64,000 nucleotides of DNA from Sindora glabra (taxonomy: Eukaryota; Streptophyta; Magnoliopsida; Fabales; Fabaceae), in assembly GCA_020226215.1 (NCBI GenBank), contig CM035229.1, positions 79,439,343-79,503,342 of the forward strand. The letters run 5' to 3'. The notes beneath the pieces were generated by a model. That model was given only the letters and a program-made list of their open reading frames with translations, had not been told where the DNA came from and did not search any database. A program made the position numbers and the translations under genes. Shown in pieces: positions 38,701 through 51,818 of this stretch. Position 1 is the first letter of the stretch; each line of letters starts with the position of its first letter.

Positions 38701-41700
38701 ATTTTTTTAAGGTCCTGATTCTGTTCATAAGTATAAAAATATAGATCGGGAAACGCTGAACTAAAAAAAATAAAACAAAAACATTAAACAAGCATGAAAT
38801 TGCCTTTCTGAAGTGAAACTCTACACATGGGTTGAAAGTTGAAACCACTCGAAAAGAAGAAACTTCAAGATGGCAACTTGGAAAATGTTGGAATAGTCTT
38901 CGGGCATTTTAAAAGTTTGGCATATTTTAATTTTATTATTTTTTGACGGACTGGGGATGGGGTTTGGTGTTTTTAGGCAAATAGCCTATTCTAAACACTT
39001 TTATTGGTAAATACTTCCAAGAAGTTATCATCATAAACAAATATAATATTTATAATATAGCGTCTTCAATTATTACTCTCAGTGACATAACTAGTTTTTT
39101 TATCATAAATTTCAACTCTCCGAGTCTTAATTTATGCGAAATGCTTGTCGTACATAAAACTTCACCTACCTACAATTTCAACTTTTCTTTATATGCAGCC
39201 TTTTTCTATTTTTTTACTTCTCAAAGAAGAAACTTTATCATTGAGCCTTTTTAAACTCATGGTCTGTTAAAGAAGAGAGGAATTTTTTTATAAAAAAAAA
39301 GATAGTTTTTTCCTCTTTTTTCCCCTTTGGCTAGATAGGGTTGGAAGAGTGTACCTGTCGTGCCGACACGCTCCCTGTTGCCCAAGTGTAATTAATTAAA
39401 CACAGAAACAAATATAATAAACTTAGCCTTCTCGAAATTGTCAGGGAGTTGATGCAGAAAAGAAACGTGTGTTTGTTTTTGTAGAATGCAGTTCATGGCA
39501 TACATGCCATCCCTCCCAACCCAACCAATCTGTCGAGCAATATATGAATCTGAAATCCTGTGTTTCTGAAATTGAAATTGCAGCCAAATCACCTCACAGA
39601 TTCTACATTTTCACCGACGTGATTTGATGTTACAATGCCCAAAATGACCAACCGGTCCATAGCCAGGGCAATTCAATCCTAGTCAACTACCAAAATTAAC
39701 TATCCCTCACTCACATTTAATCATTTGCAATTAATATTAGGGTTGGTAATATCTCATTAAAATTTATAATGTTTCATTATATTAAATATAACTGGTTCCT
39801 CCCTATCAACTATTAACATCATGAACAATTTATTATTTTAAGCATGTCTTACTTTGATCTGATTGAATTTATTAACATTGGCTTAAGAATTGAAGTATGC
39901 ACAGTAAATCATTTCACCAAATACACTTCACTACTTTTTTTTTTTTGTGTATAATTCATCCCAATAAACTTATTCATTATTTTGAACGATAAATAAAATA
40001 AATAAATGTAATAATCTTTTGCATAAGAATTGAAGTATGCACAATGAATCATTTCCCCAAATACACTTCACTACTTTTTTTTGTGTTTGTATAGTTCATC
40101 CCAACAAACTTATTCATTATTTTGAACAACAAATAAAAAATAAATGTAATAATCTTTCGTATAAGTTGCATGTTTGATATTTTGAATGAAATTTGCATGT
40201 TAATAGAAATGCTCATCATAAAAAATAATAATAAATAGAAAAACCATCATCAATTGCATGCATGCCATCCATTAGAAAAAAGTTACATAATGGGCAAAAC
40301 ATAATTGAAGTATAAAGTGACATTAGATTACACATTGGTATATTTATCTGCTAAATTAGCAAGTATATTCGAATTTAACGAATAATCACAAGGATCATAA
40401 AAAAAAAAATTCAAACCTAACCTTAACACGAGAATCATACAAGCCAATTAATATCCTCCGAGTCCGAGTTGTTGGTTGGACTGTCAAAGAACAAAGTAAA
40501 TGTATAATAATCATACACACGTTGCTGATGTGAATATTAACTCATTAATTATATAAGTTGTCAAAATAAGATTACTTGCGTGAAAGCTTTTTCCAGATCT
40601 CTCTTGAAATGTGCGTGGACCAATACATTACTAACTGCTAAAGAAATTACAAGCCAATTATTATCGACGAAGGCTGGGTCTTAGAATTAAATTGAGCCAA
40701 TCAAGGTAGCATTTTTCGGTAGTATTATAACATCCGGTATTATATTTGAGATTTGTTCTCCCTTCGTATATTGTATGCATATATTCGATGACTTGCAACT
40801 CTTTTTATCACAAAAAATTTGAGTCGACCAAATATATTAAATAGAATTAAGTACATTTTATAGCATGTGTATATGTAAAAAGGATCAATGGATTAAATGA
40901 GTAATTAAACACTTACCTGTAAAAATTTGTACATGATCCCGTTTATTCATATATTCCCTAAGAGAAAGAGTGAAGAAATGATAATGACGATAATAATAAA
41001 GGAAAGTGCACAAATCTCATTGCTTGATAGGCTAATATGTGTTGTACAACTTATAATCACAATCGATAACACAAGAATACGTTGGGAGAAATTTGAGATC
41101 TCTATATAATTGAATCAATTAAATTAATTTATCCATCACAGAAGCTTGAGAAGTTTGAAGGATACAAACTTACAAAACAAAGTATTCACGCAAATCTAAG
41201 TCTCAAGATAAAGATCAATAATAATATGATCATTATTCTTGTTCTAGCCAAATGCTCTCTGTCATTTATGCATTCAATAAAAGCGCATGAATAGTTACTG
41301 CTTACTTGATAGTCCATGTAATCATTCTGCTAATATATATATATAATTTAAAATTGCAACTAAAATTTTATGTTGACATGATTTCTTCTTATAATTTTTT
41401 ATATATAATTATGCATAAGTATTTTTAGAAATAAATTATTTAATTATAATTTACTGAAATGAATTATACTTGTTACTATATCCAGTAAATTAATTTGAGA
41501 TTAAAAAGCATTTCCGTTAAATTTATTATATTTTTCTAAGAATTTATTCATGAATGCATCATCTTTAAGTGTGTTATAAATATATGAATTTCATTTCAAT
41601 TTTATATGTTCTTTTCCAATTTTGAAGGTTTTATCAAAAGTATAAAAAATTAAAAAAATAAAATTTTAGTTGTTATTTTAACTTATATGGATTATTAGGA

Positions 41701-42155
41701 AAATAATTTTATAAAAAAATTATACCAATAAAAAATAAAAAAGTGTTTAAAATGCAATAAAAATATTTTTTAAAGTTATTTTATATAATGGGGAGAATTA
41801 ATTTTGAATATAATTGATTATGTGCATAATTACTTTGAAAAATTGATTATAAAATAATATTTTATATTTGGTAATATGTAAATATTAACTTTCAAAATTA
41901 AAATCATTATTTTTATTTTTAATTTAAAATTAGCTTTGGAAATAAAACTAATTTTGATCAATTAATTTTTGTACAATTAAATACACTAATAAAAATAATT
42001 GCAAAAAACCTCCCTCTAAGATTTGGGAGGAAAAATAATAAGTACGTTCAGCACAACATATATAGCTCAAATGTTTTCATCACATCCTTCAAAATATCAA
42101 AGAATTTTCTTCACTTGAAATATATTATAAGGAGAATATGTGTATTTTAACTTAA
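38701..42155. other. AT-rich intergenic DNA upstream of the MYB gene
   Basis: No gene is visible. It contains the distal MYB promoter, a 140-bp tandem duplication (listed separately) and low-complexity AT sequence increasing towards 42100, where segmental duplication copy A begins. A 60-codon frame at 40927-41109 has no recognisable content. Confidence 0.5.
39884..40166. repeat. Two-copy 140-bp tandem duplication
   Basis: The unit starting TAAGAATTGAAGTATGCACA is present at 39884-40023 and, with scattered substitutions and indels in the T run, at 40024-40166. Both copies contain CCAAATACACTTCACTAC and ATTATTTTGAAC. It is non-coding. Confidence 0.8.
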
Positions 42156-45100
42156 TAATTTCAATAAGTTGGCTATTGATAACTAGTAAAATAATATCAT
42201 CTTCTTTTACCATATCCTAATTCATTTAGACCCTTACTTAAAGCACAAAAGTACAAACTTTGTGTGAAATTCAATATCCAATAGAACATAAACATGATAA
42301 ATAAGATATTAAATCTAATTACTTAGATAATATTGATTGATTTTTTTTTTAAGTTACATCAATTAGATCTAGTAGTTATTGATTAAACATCGGACAATTT
42401 ATGTTGATGGCGGACATCCGTCCTCCACCCCTAATAGAAAAGTTAGCAGCAATGATTAGGCATTAATTTTTTAGATGAAATCTCCATGCACATCAACAAG
42501 TTGGTAATATATATCTCAAACTATTGCTATGGTCCCTTCGAATGGACAAATACTGAAACATATCCTGCAGCCATTGACTTGCGAGATGATTTTTGATAAT
42601 GGATTTGTCCAGGAAAATCCAAGTGTGACGCAAAATGGAGAAATTTCAAAGATCCTGCATTTTATGGTTTTACGCGATTCCAATCATTGCTTCAATATAT
42701 ACACTGAATTGCTGAGATCAACAAGGAATCACAAGAGTTGTTAAAGGTTGTGTAATAAGCTACTCAAACAAGAATTTAATATTGAAATTACAAAATTTTG
42801 GTTTAAAGTGCAACTATTAAACACATAATTTCTATTGCCGGAGATTGTACTTAACTACTTACAATTAAAAAATTTTGGTTGAAACTGTTGATATAAATAA
42901 TGGGGGAAAAAGATATGATGCGTATTTGGCCCCATCTAAGTACCCAGGTAGGTTTGTTTTATCAAATTATTTGATAGTGTCAGTGAGAATATTCCAACTG
43001 TGAAAAGACATTAAGACCTCCAATTGCCTCTTAAATTGTCTAACATGTTAAGGAACACCTAAAATATTGTAAGGTGTATTTTCATATATACAAAGTTTCA
43101 ACCAGCCTAGCAGGCTGTTCTGTATAGTGTCGGTTTATTCATTATACCGTATCCCACTAAAAATCATAGGTAAGATAAAATAATCCGTCGACCTTCATAG
43201 ATGTTGTGGTATTAATGGGCATCGTGGAGGGTTATGACGTAATTTTCGGTTCATGAAATGATTAATAAAAGGATCATATACACACAATTAAATATATAAA
43301 GTCACTTAAAATTTTCGTTTTGATACGCAAAAAAAAAAAAAAAATCTAGAATGTATAGCTCTGTAATGCAACAGTATTAATTCTTAATTCTTAAGTCTAC
43401 TTCAAAAATGATTCATATTGTCGATGGGCCTTAACTCAACTTCTTTAATCTTGATTTTTTGTTTGATTCTTACAAATGTGATTTTAGTTTATCATAACTT
43501 TTACAAATACTCCATACAGCAGAACTCCAATACTGTGACATCTCCTTGTGTTGTTTTTAATATAATGGAGCGCGATCAGAATGAAAAAGATGATGGGTAA
43601 AAAATTTGTTTAGTAGTTATTATAAAATGAGAATATTTATTTCATCAAAATTCTATGATAAAAATGTTAGAATAGATCATTCTATTATTTAAAAAATAAC
43701 ATTTTCACTCACTTATCTTTTACATCTTTTAAATACTTCAATATTATCTTCTACTAATAAATAATAAAATAATATGTTTTTTAAATATTATACTATGAAA
43801 ATATTTTAATAATTATATTTTTAATAATCAAATTTAAAATAAAATAGTTCTTTACTATTTATAGAAAATTATTAAATATAAAAGTTAATAAATTATAATT
43901 TTTATACTTTTACTATGGAGATATCATTTTAATTATAATTTGAATAATATGATTTAAAATATGATATTTTTTATTATTGATCATATCATATATTTTAATA
44001 ATATTAAATTATAAAATTTAAATTTAATTTACTATTAATATAAATTAACTTTACATTATTATCCATTCATGTGTTGTCACCTTAGTAAAAAAAAATTGAT
44101 AAAACTCATCTACTACACTTACTATTACTTTTTAAATAACATGTCTATCTCTCATTTATTGATAATATAAAATATTTTATATTAAAAGTGGATCATATTT
44201 AAATTCTTAAATTATTTGATAAGATGTTTAATATGTTTATGTTAAATGAAAGATATTATTATCATTAATTATTCATTCTTCATTTTATTCCTATAATATT
44301 TGATATGACAAACATAAAAATGAATTATTTGTAATTATACCAAATATAATTGTGAAATGAATATTCTAATTTCATTTATCAAGCGGTGAAACTACGTATA
44401 TTTCAACGAGACATATGCTTCCATCAACTTTTTTAAAATTCTATATAAAATTATATATGTCTTTCAAAATACTCTTTAAAATATTTAAATTTTATCCCTT
44501 AAGCATATTAAAATATATTTATTCTACTGATCTTTGAGTCTTGATTCCGCCACTTCATTCATTGTTCCAAAGGCCACATTTTTCATCCAAAATACACAAA
44601 CACGGGGGAAGAACACACTAAATGGCTTTAATGGCTGAAATAATGTTAATTAGGGATCCCCTTAATGGATTTTTGTCATAGGATGACAAATACCTTTGCA
44701 AAAGGTGGTATTTAGAAGGAAATATATTGTAGCATAGGCACCATAAGCGTGGGCAATGTCAATAATTTGGGGAAAGACTTGCAAATGACAACAATCTCAA
44801 GGCATCCATGCTTCGAATGTCAACACCTTTCTTCCAAACATAGTCGTTATCAAAAGATCGACAAGGACTTTATTTATTTTATATGCTGATATCGTACATT
44901 AGTTTATTATCTATCAAAATCATGAAAGAACCCTTACAATAAAAATCAAAATCAAGATTCTACTTTTGTGTTAAGTCGTTGAATGGCGTGGCAACTAATT
45001 TGTTAAGCTAATTGTGGCTGCATTTAGACTCGATCAGCCTAGAAAACGTCTTTAGACCATGAGGGCATGGGCCGGTGTATATTAGATCAACCTATACTTA

Positions 45101-47232
45101 CATAAATAACATAGTCTTGAATCAGTACAATTTCACTTATTTAAATAGTCAAAATTATTTTGATTCAATTTATGTGTTTTGTGCGAAAAATAATGGATAC
45201 ACTTTTTACCAAAAAGGAAAAATAATCGATACACTAGCAATGAAATGAGTCATATTATTAAAGGTTGTTGACCGAGATACATTCAATAATGTTGGAACTA
45301 GCCAGCTAGGTACAGCCCCATTATTTGAATTATTAAAGATTTATTGGATGATTCATATAGAAAGTAACTTTTTACAAAAGTTAAATTTTTTAAAAATTAT
45401 TTTTTTTATGTAAACTTCTAAACAAATGCTTAAAGTGTTTAAAATTATTTAATTGGGATTAAAGTGACTTTTTCAGAAAATAATTTTCTATATTTTAATT
45501 GTTTCAACTTTAAATGCTTTAAGAAATATTAACAAAATAATTATTATATCCTTAAACTTATTATAATACATAATAATAAATTTTAATTGTTTATAGTTCC
45601 TTTTCTTTAAAAATCATATACATAGTATCACTTGCGTCATACTTTTTAAACTTATAATTTTATATTTTTATAAAAAAGTTAAATTAACTTATAGCAAAAA
45701 CCATTATACAAGAAAATTGTTAAACAATTTGCTAATATGCATAATTTCTACTTTTTACCTAAATGATAATAGAAATGGTAAAGATATTAAATTTGAAAGT
45801 ACTCATTAATGTATAAAAGAAATTGCTAATATATAAAAGGGTAAAATTATCATTAAACAAAATTAATGAAAATAATTTTATCTTTGTATCTATAAAAATA
45901 TATATATAACATATAACTTATTTAAAAAAAGTAAATAAATAACTTTTCATAGTTTATAAAAAGTAATTTTTTTATTTTATTAGATAATGACCAATTAAAT
46001 AATTTATTTTCTTCTTTTTTTTTATAAATAAAATTTCTCACGAATGAAACGACAGTCCTAAATCACTCTCCCGTTGATCACGATTTTTGGGCAGAGACTA
46101 TGAAGAGGACACTTGCAATGAAATCCATAAATCAATTTAAGAAACATTTGTACTGCCTGCCGCCTGGCCCTCATCAACTGTGATAACATGAACAAGGAAG
46201 ATGAAGGATTATATCAACTTTCTTGAATGTGAAAGGTGCGATCAAATTAAGAGTTTTTGTGCAAGTAGCTGCTAAATTAATTATGCTAAATAGTTAATAA
46301 ATTAATTGATACTTAATAAGTTAATTATTAATTAGCAGTTGATAGTTAATTGTATTAGAAATATTTGATAAAATTATTAAATTAATCAAAAAATATAAAA
46401 GGATATAAAAGGATACAATAATATAAATGTATATCAATTAAATTAATTTATATTTATTTTAAAATTAAATTATATTAATATAATCAAAATATTTAAAATA
46501 AAAATGTCATTATTTAAATTTAAATTAATTATATTTATAATATTATATATTTTTATTTATTTATTATTTAAATAATAATATAATAACTTAAAATTTAATT
46601 AATTATATTTTAGGACATCTTATATTTATTTATAATGAATTAATAAAAGTATATCAAATACTTATTTACATAATTATGATATAGGTTGTCATTTAATTAA
46701 AAGAGAATTAAATTTGAAAAAAAATTAAAAACTATTAACTTATCAGTTACATTATAAAATTGACCACATAAGAATTTGTAACTAGTGCAATGAATATATT
46801 TAGATATTAGTTTATAATATATTAATTAAATTAATGTATTATAAATCATCTTATTTATTGCATTAAATACATACTAATACGATGGAGCAATCGTTCGTTT
46901 GATTCAGAAGGCCCGGCATTAATTCCAAGCGAGAACACACTAACACGTATGATTTGGTCCAGTTCATTTTTATTTATTTATTTTGGGAAGTTTCTCTTGC
47001 TACCTTGCCTTAAGACAGAGAAGGTTGTCGTTTGTATAACTCTTGAAGCTTACCATTCTCACTGAACCGCTTACTCATCTCACTGATATTTTACATGCAA
47101 ACTTTGGAAAGTGGGGGAAAAATGAGTTCCCACGTTAATGAAATAAATAGATACAGATCACACTGCAAGCCAATGCATGCCCAACCCAACAATGACGGAT
47201 TAACGTCAGCGGCATGCACCCAAATGGGTATA
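42156..47232 (+). repeat. Segmental duplication, copy A (5.1 kb, direct repeat of 53209-62816)
   Basis: Homology to copy B begins at TAATTTCAATAAGTTGGC and ends at CACCCAAATGGGTATA; both borders are abrupt. Within the most conserved piece (42529-42744) I count about nine substitutions in 216 bases. Elsewhere there are more indels. Copy A lacks two insertions found in copy B and shows the empty sites at 43077-43085 and 43723-43732. It contains no recognisable gene, only a 71-codon frame shared with copy B and a broken form of a second. The right border lies about 330 bases beyond the CFIS2 stop codon. Confidence 0.88.
42529..42744 (+). other. 71-codon open frame conserved in both duplicate copies (coding status unknown)
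   Basis: The frame begins MVPSNGQILKHILQPLTC and ends LLRSTRNHKSC, with a stop. The copy at 53581-53796 is also open over its whole length and differs at five residues. Nucleotide differences include three or four silent and five replacement changes, which gives no sign of protein-level selection. I do not recognise the family. It could be an old exon relic kept open by chance. Confidence 0.2.
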
Positions 47233-47567
47233 GAGTTTCAAAACTTCCACATTTTCACCTTCTTCCCCATCCCAAGGCAAGCGTATGTCTTGTCAGTTTT
47301 AGATAAGCTAACTCTAAGGCGCTCAGACTGATACAAGGTCGTTGATTGTGCATGAATTGAATCAAAATGTCACAATACATCAATCCATAGTCCAATTAAA
47401 ATTAACAAGGGCAAAGCATGTCATTAAGTAACTCTAATCACCATAAGTGGACCAGACTCTATTCCGAGATCTACACGTCAAAATTCAACACTCTAGCCAG
47501 TCTATAATGTTTCTTGGAATACCAAAAGAAAGCAATATCGGTCAGCAGGGAAGCTTCTGAACCACAT
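47233..47567 (-). other. 3' flank of CFIS2
   Basis: This is the likely 3' untranslated region and terminator region of CFIS2, between its stop codon and the right border of duplication copy A. Composition is more balanced than the neighbouring repeat. No gene is seen. Confidence 0.5.
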
Positions 47568-49363
47568 TCAATTAGTAATCATTTGGAACTGAAATCTAGA
47601 GAGCTGCTGAGGAATGGTGGATATAACCGGTCCATATCTCTGCAACCAAGTGACAAAAATGTCATATGAAGATAGAGATATCTTGAATGCAAATTATAGT
47701 TAGGCAAAGAAAACAGAAATTGATTACAAGATGTATTGGTAAGTGATGTATATAGAGCATATTATTGCACCAATAATTCAATGATAAACCAACTTCCTCA
47801 CATGATAATTGATTTTCCAGATTCAGTAATATAACACAAGAATTACGCATGATTCCCATACCTGAACATTGTCATAGAGTTCGAACAATGGAACAGCAAG
47901 CAGTTTCAGATTTTTGGGCACCGCAAAGTACTCCCTCTCAGATAAGTGAACGAGGAAAAGCTTTTTGCACTCCTGTATGAATTACAGACATATCAGTAAA
48001 TAAGGACCTAGTCACCTCATAGTAAAGACATAGCCGAGCAATTCAAACATTTAATTTAACACAACAAACCAAAAAGACAAGATATTCAATGGCATTCCGT
48101 TCTCGAATTACCTTGGGCTTTGTTATGTGAGGAGGGCAGTATGGATACATAATAGTTTCAAAATTTGGCCTCCACCAGGTTGCCACGCACTCACCTATCT
48201 GCAACAGGATTCCACTTGAACAGTAAACAACAAAAGAAAAATGGCCCATTATCATTTATACTTTTTTCATGCCCCAGCATCTAATTATAATATCCATCTT
48301 GCATTCCAGATTTAACATCCCTCATCCATTTCTTAGTTGTAATAAGATAGGCAGTTATACCTGCCAATCTGGCACGAGAGCTGCTGAATTAGCACCAAGC
48401 TTGCTAGTCAACTTTCTCTTCAGTCCCTCAATTTCTGTCATATAATAATGGATGAAAACTGAAGTTTTAGACAAAAAGGTATAATGCATCTATTTTCAGA
48501 TCAAATGATAAAAGGTGAGGGAAGTTAATATCTTACCATTTTCTCCCGGCTTGAGACGGCCACCCGGAAGTTTGCAGAATGTGTTTCCAATTTGTAGGAG
48601 AAGTATATGAGGGTGATTATGTTCCTGTACCTGCATCACCAAAGCATATGCTGGGATACGAGAATAAAGAAAAAACTCCAAGGGAAATTTATAAACACTA
48701 GACAGAAAATCATTCTTCTTTGATAAGGCTATAGATGAGAATGTACAAGTGGAACAGTAGCATTCCTAACACAAGGAACTAAAGAAAGCAAGTAATAAGA
48801 ACAGAAAAGTGGATATAAAAGCCTTTGATGCTCTGTTGCAAGCTCAAACTCGTTAATTTACTAGCCATCTATGATTTGATAGTGCTTAATATAAAGAAAC
48901 TTAACAATGAATTAATCAAATGAGATTAAGTCATCGCGCATACCAGCAAAATGCCTTCCACACTCGTCCTCATTCCTTCCTTCATATAACTGTAGCTCAG
49001 AAACAAAAAAGCAACAGTTTTATTTCGGATGGTCCAGCTTTATTTATAACCTTGGACAGTAGAAAGGAGGAGAAAATGAACAAATAAAATGCTAGTATTA
49101 AGAAAAACAATTCTGAGTAAATTAAGATTCAACCAGAAGAATGATGTTTTGCCTACACCATCATAATAGACAACCCAAAAACTCTTCTAGGGTTTTGAAT
49201 TAATCAGCGATCCAAAAACAAATGAATTATGAAAAGATACTAACTTGACTTTCATACGAGCAAGACGATCAGCGACAGAGGTGTCTTTCTCCATCTTAGC
49301 TTCTTTGGTTCCAAAGGTGTAGCTCGAAAGCGGGTATGTATTCACAACCTGAGATGACACCAT
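47568..49363 (-). CDS. CFIS2: CFIS2, 25-kDa subunit of pre-mRNA cleavage factor I (CFIm25/NUDT21 family)
   Basis: Seven exons join in phase to exactly 200 residues, the length of the Arabidopsis At4g25550 product: 49363-49245, 48989-48944, 48630-48537, 48434-48361, 48198-48112, 47972-47862, 47639-47568. The start is ATG at 49363 (MVSSQVVNTYPLSSYTFGTK); the frame runs upstream to 49405 only through a TTG. Conserved stretches are QEHNHPHILLLQIGNTFCKL, PGGRLKPGENEIEGLKRKL and WWRPNFETIMYPYCPPHITK. CFIm25 dimers bind UGUA elements and help choose poly(A) sites in the nucleus. The Nudix box keeps GG..PGE but lacks the catalytic glutamate cluster, as usual in this RNA-binding family. In Arabidopsis CFIS2 lies beside LAF1; here it is near a LAF1-type MYB. 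Confidence 0.95.
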
Positions 49364-49480
49364 CTCTCTCCTCTGCTCTAACCTACTGCAACTCTCTTCA
49401 CCCAAAACGGGAATTAACCAAAGCTTAAAATTACAAAGACAACGTAAGACTTATAATCTATGTACAGACAATTTGGGTGC

Positions 49481-49974
49481 TGTATATCTCTGAAGGTCCC
49501 TCCCTGTCACAACCGGTTCCAAAGATCGTTCTGGTTTCTTTGTTGTGCGATCGACTGATCGTCTTCCTCCCAGTATTAGGAGTCGGGACCCAACAGCTTG
49601 CAGTCACCTGTGTTTTCTACTTTCGGGTCGGGTTTCCACATTTTGCAATCAGGTTGTGTTCGAATGGCCCAACTCCATCTGACCATTGGGCGTATACGGC
49701 CTACTAACCGATTTAGGGTATAAGGTTTATATCTCTGACCATTGAGTGTATATCTCTGAAGGTCCTTCCCTGTCACAACCGGTTCCAAAGATCGTTCTGG
49801 TTTCTTTGTTGTGCGATCGACTGATCGTCTTCCTCCCAGTATTAGGAGTCGGGACCCAACAGCTTGCAATCACCTGTGTTTTCTCTTTTCCGGTTGGGTT
49901 TCCACATTTTGCAATCAGGTCGTGTTCGAATGGCCCAACTCCATATGACCATTGAGTGTATACGGCCCACTAAC
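49481..49974 (-). promoter_or_regulatory. Tandemly duplicated CFIS2 upstream segment with GGCCCA motifs
   Basis: A 266-base unit at 49481-49746 is repeated almost perfectly at 49747-49974 (second copy slightly shortened). Both contain TCACAACCGGTTCC and GTGCGATCGACTGATCGTC. The unit begins 118 bases upstream of the CFIS2 start codon, so it covers the probable promoter or leader. Each copy contains GGCCCA (49666-49671 and 49932-49937), which on the CFIS2 strand reads TGGGCC, a site II element bound by TCP factors in many plant housekeeping promoters. Copy 2 has an additional GGCCCA at 49964-49969. The regulatory role is inferred. Confidence 0.7.
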
Positions 49975-51818
49975 CTGACCCTGTCCTTTATTTTTATTTT
50001 ATTTATTTGTTTTGGCCAACATCCTTATTTGATTTTAGAATTTCTTAAACATACTTTTTTATCCATATGAAATTCATCTTTTCACTTTTATTCCTGTAAC
50101 ATATTTTATATCAATTTTATTTTTGTGAAATATTAATTTGTTCAATTTTACCCCGTAAAAAAGAAATTGAACAAATTAATATTTCGTAGGAATAAAATAA
50201 ATACTAAACAAAACTGAGAAAAAAACCAGTTTCACAAGGACAAAAAGGAGGTCTTGTTCAAAATATTTTTATGAACATATTTACTTCATAAAATGTATTA
50301 TTTCTAAATTTTTATTTGATAATATCTTGAGATCAAATCTATAACATAAAACTAGATGAAAATTAAAATACAATTGAGAAAACTCAGTAGATATTTTCTC
50401 TCGTGAGAGTACAACTAATCGCCTCCTAAATCTTAAAAAAGTAGCATATTGCAACTGTAATATAATTAATTTTCAAGTCAAATAAAATATGGTGGGACGT
50501 CTTGTTTTATAATTCTCCTATTTATATGATAGTCTATACTAAAGATGTTAAAATAAATTGGATTTAATGAGTTGGTTTGGGACTGATATAATTTTACCTG
50601 ACTTGAAACTAGTACTGGTACAGGTACGGAAAATGATAACAATAGCTCAACCTAATAAAGAATTAGGATGATAAATGCTAACCCATCAAATTATTGGATT
50701 AATCCGTTAGCTTAGTAATAGTAGTAAGTAATAAATAGTTAATTTATTATTATATGTTTAATTTTTATATAAATATTAAAATAATAATTTTGATATATTA
50801 AAATTATACTTTATTATATATAATATTAAAATTATATATATGAGCGATAAAAGATAATTTTAAATATTAAAATTAATAAATTTATATATTTAGTATTATC
50901 AATATATATTATACAAAATAAATAAATATATTCAAATTTGAAATAGTAATTTAATATTAAAATCTTGAATTATTTAAAAATTTTAAATAAATAATTTTCA
51001 CATTAATTTTAAATATATTATATATATAATATAATACATTATTATTTATTTTTTATTACTATAGATAAATTATTATAATTATTTTTATTAATATATTATT
51101 TTTATGAGTATTTATTTATATATATTCGATAATATATAAATTATTAAATATATTTATTTTTACATATAATACTTTGAACTTGATCAATATATATTTAATA
51201 ATATAAATTTATTTTATTAAATAAAATAAATATATAAATATATAATATAAAATTTATTTTATTAAATATAAATATATAATTATTTTATAATATAAAATAA
51301 ATATATAATATAAAATTCTTGATTAATATAAAATTTAAATTATTTTATTAAATGTAAATTCACACATTTATTAAACTTTAATAATATATATTTATTTTAT
51401 AAAGTATATTTAATAATATATATTTATATTCATATATAATATATATGATAATAATATTATTATTATATTTAGTAAATAATAATAATAAATTTTAATTAAT
51501 TAATGACGTAAAATTAATAATAAATAAATAATATAATAATAATAATAAAATATAACGGATTATAAAAATCTGTCTAATAAATATTGACTGGAGACTAGAA
51601 TTAGGATTGGAGTAACCTAATCTGAACCGTACGGTTTGGAAATGGTCCAACAGATAATTTTTTACTGTTGGATTAGTTCGGAAGTGTTGGGTTTACTCAT
51701 TTTACAGCCTAGTCTTTGCCACGCAGATACCAGGGGATACAGAACCTCCCTTGGACATTCGGTGGCTTGAGATAATGTTTGTTTGCATTTATTCACTTGA
51801 TGCTACACAAAGAGACTT
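49975..51818. other. AT-rich intergenic DNA between CFIS2 and the GEN1 relic
   Basis: From 50700 to 51550 the sequence is almost only A and T. More complex flanks at about 50540-50700 and 51560-51720 show weak inverted similarity, so an old non-autonomous element is possible but not demonstrated. There is no gene. Confidence 0.5.

Noticed and set aside
49364..49405. Upstream extension of CFIS2
   Set aside because: It has only a TTG to start from; the ATG at 49363 gives the family's normal N-terminus and length.
49477..50070. Several 68-97-codon frames on both strands upstream of CFIS2
   Set aside because: They are products of a tandemly duplicated promoter segment, which repeats the same chance frames.
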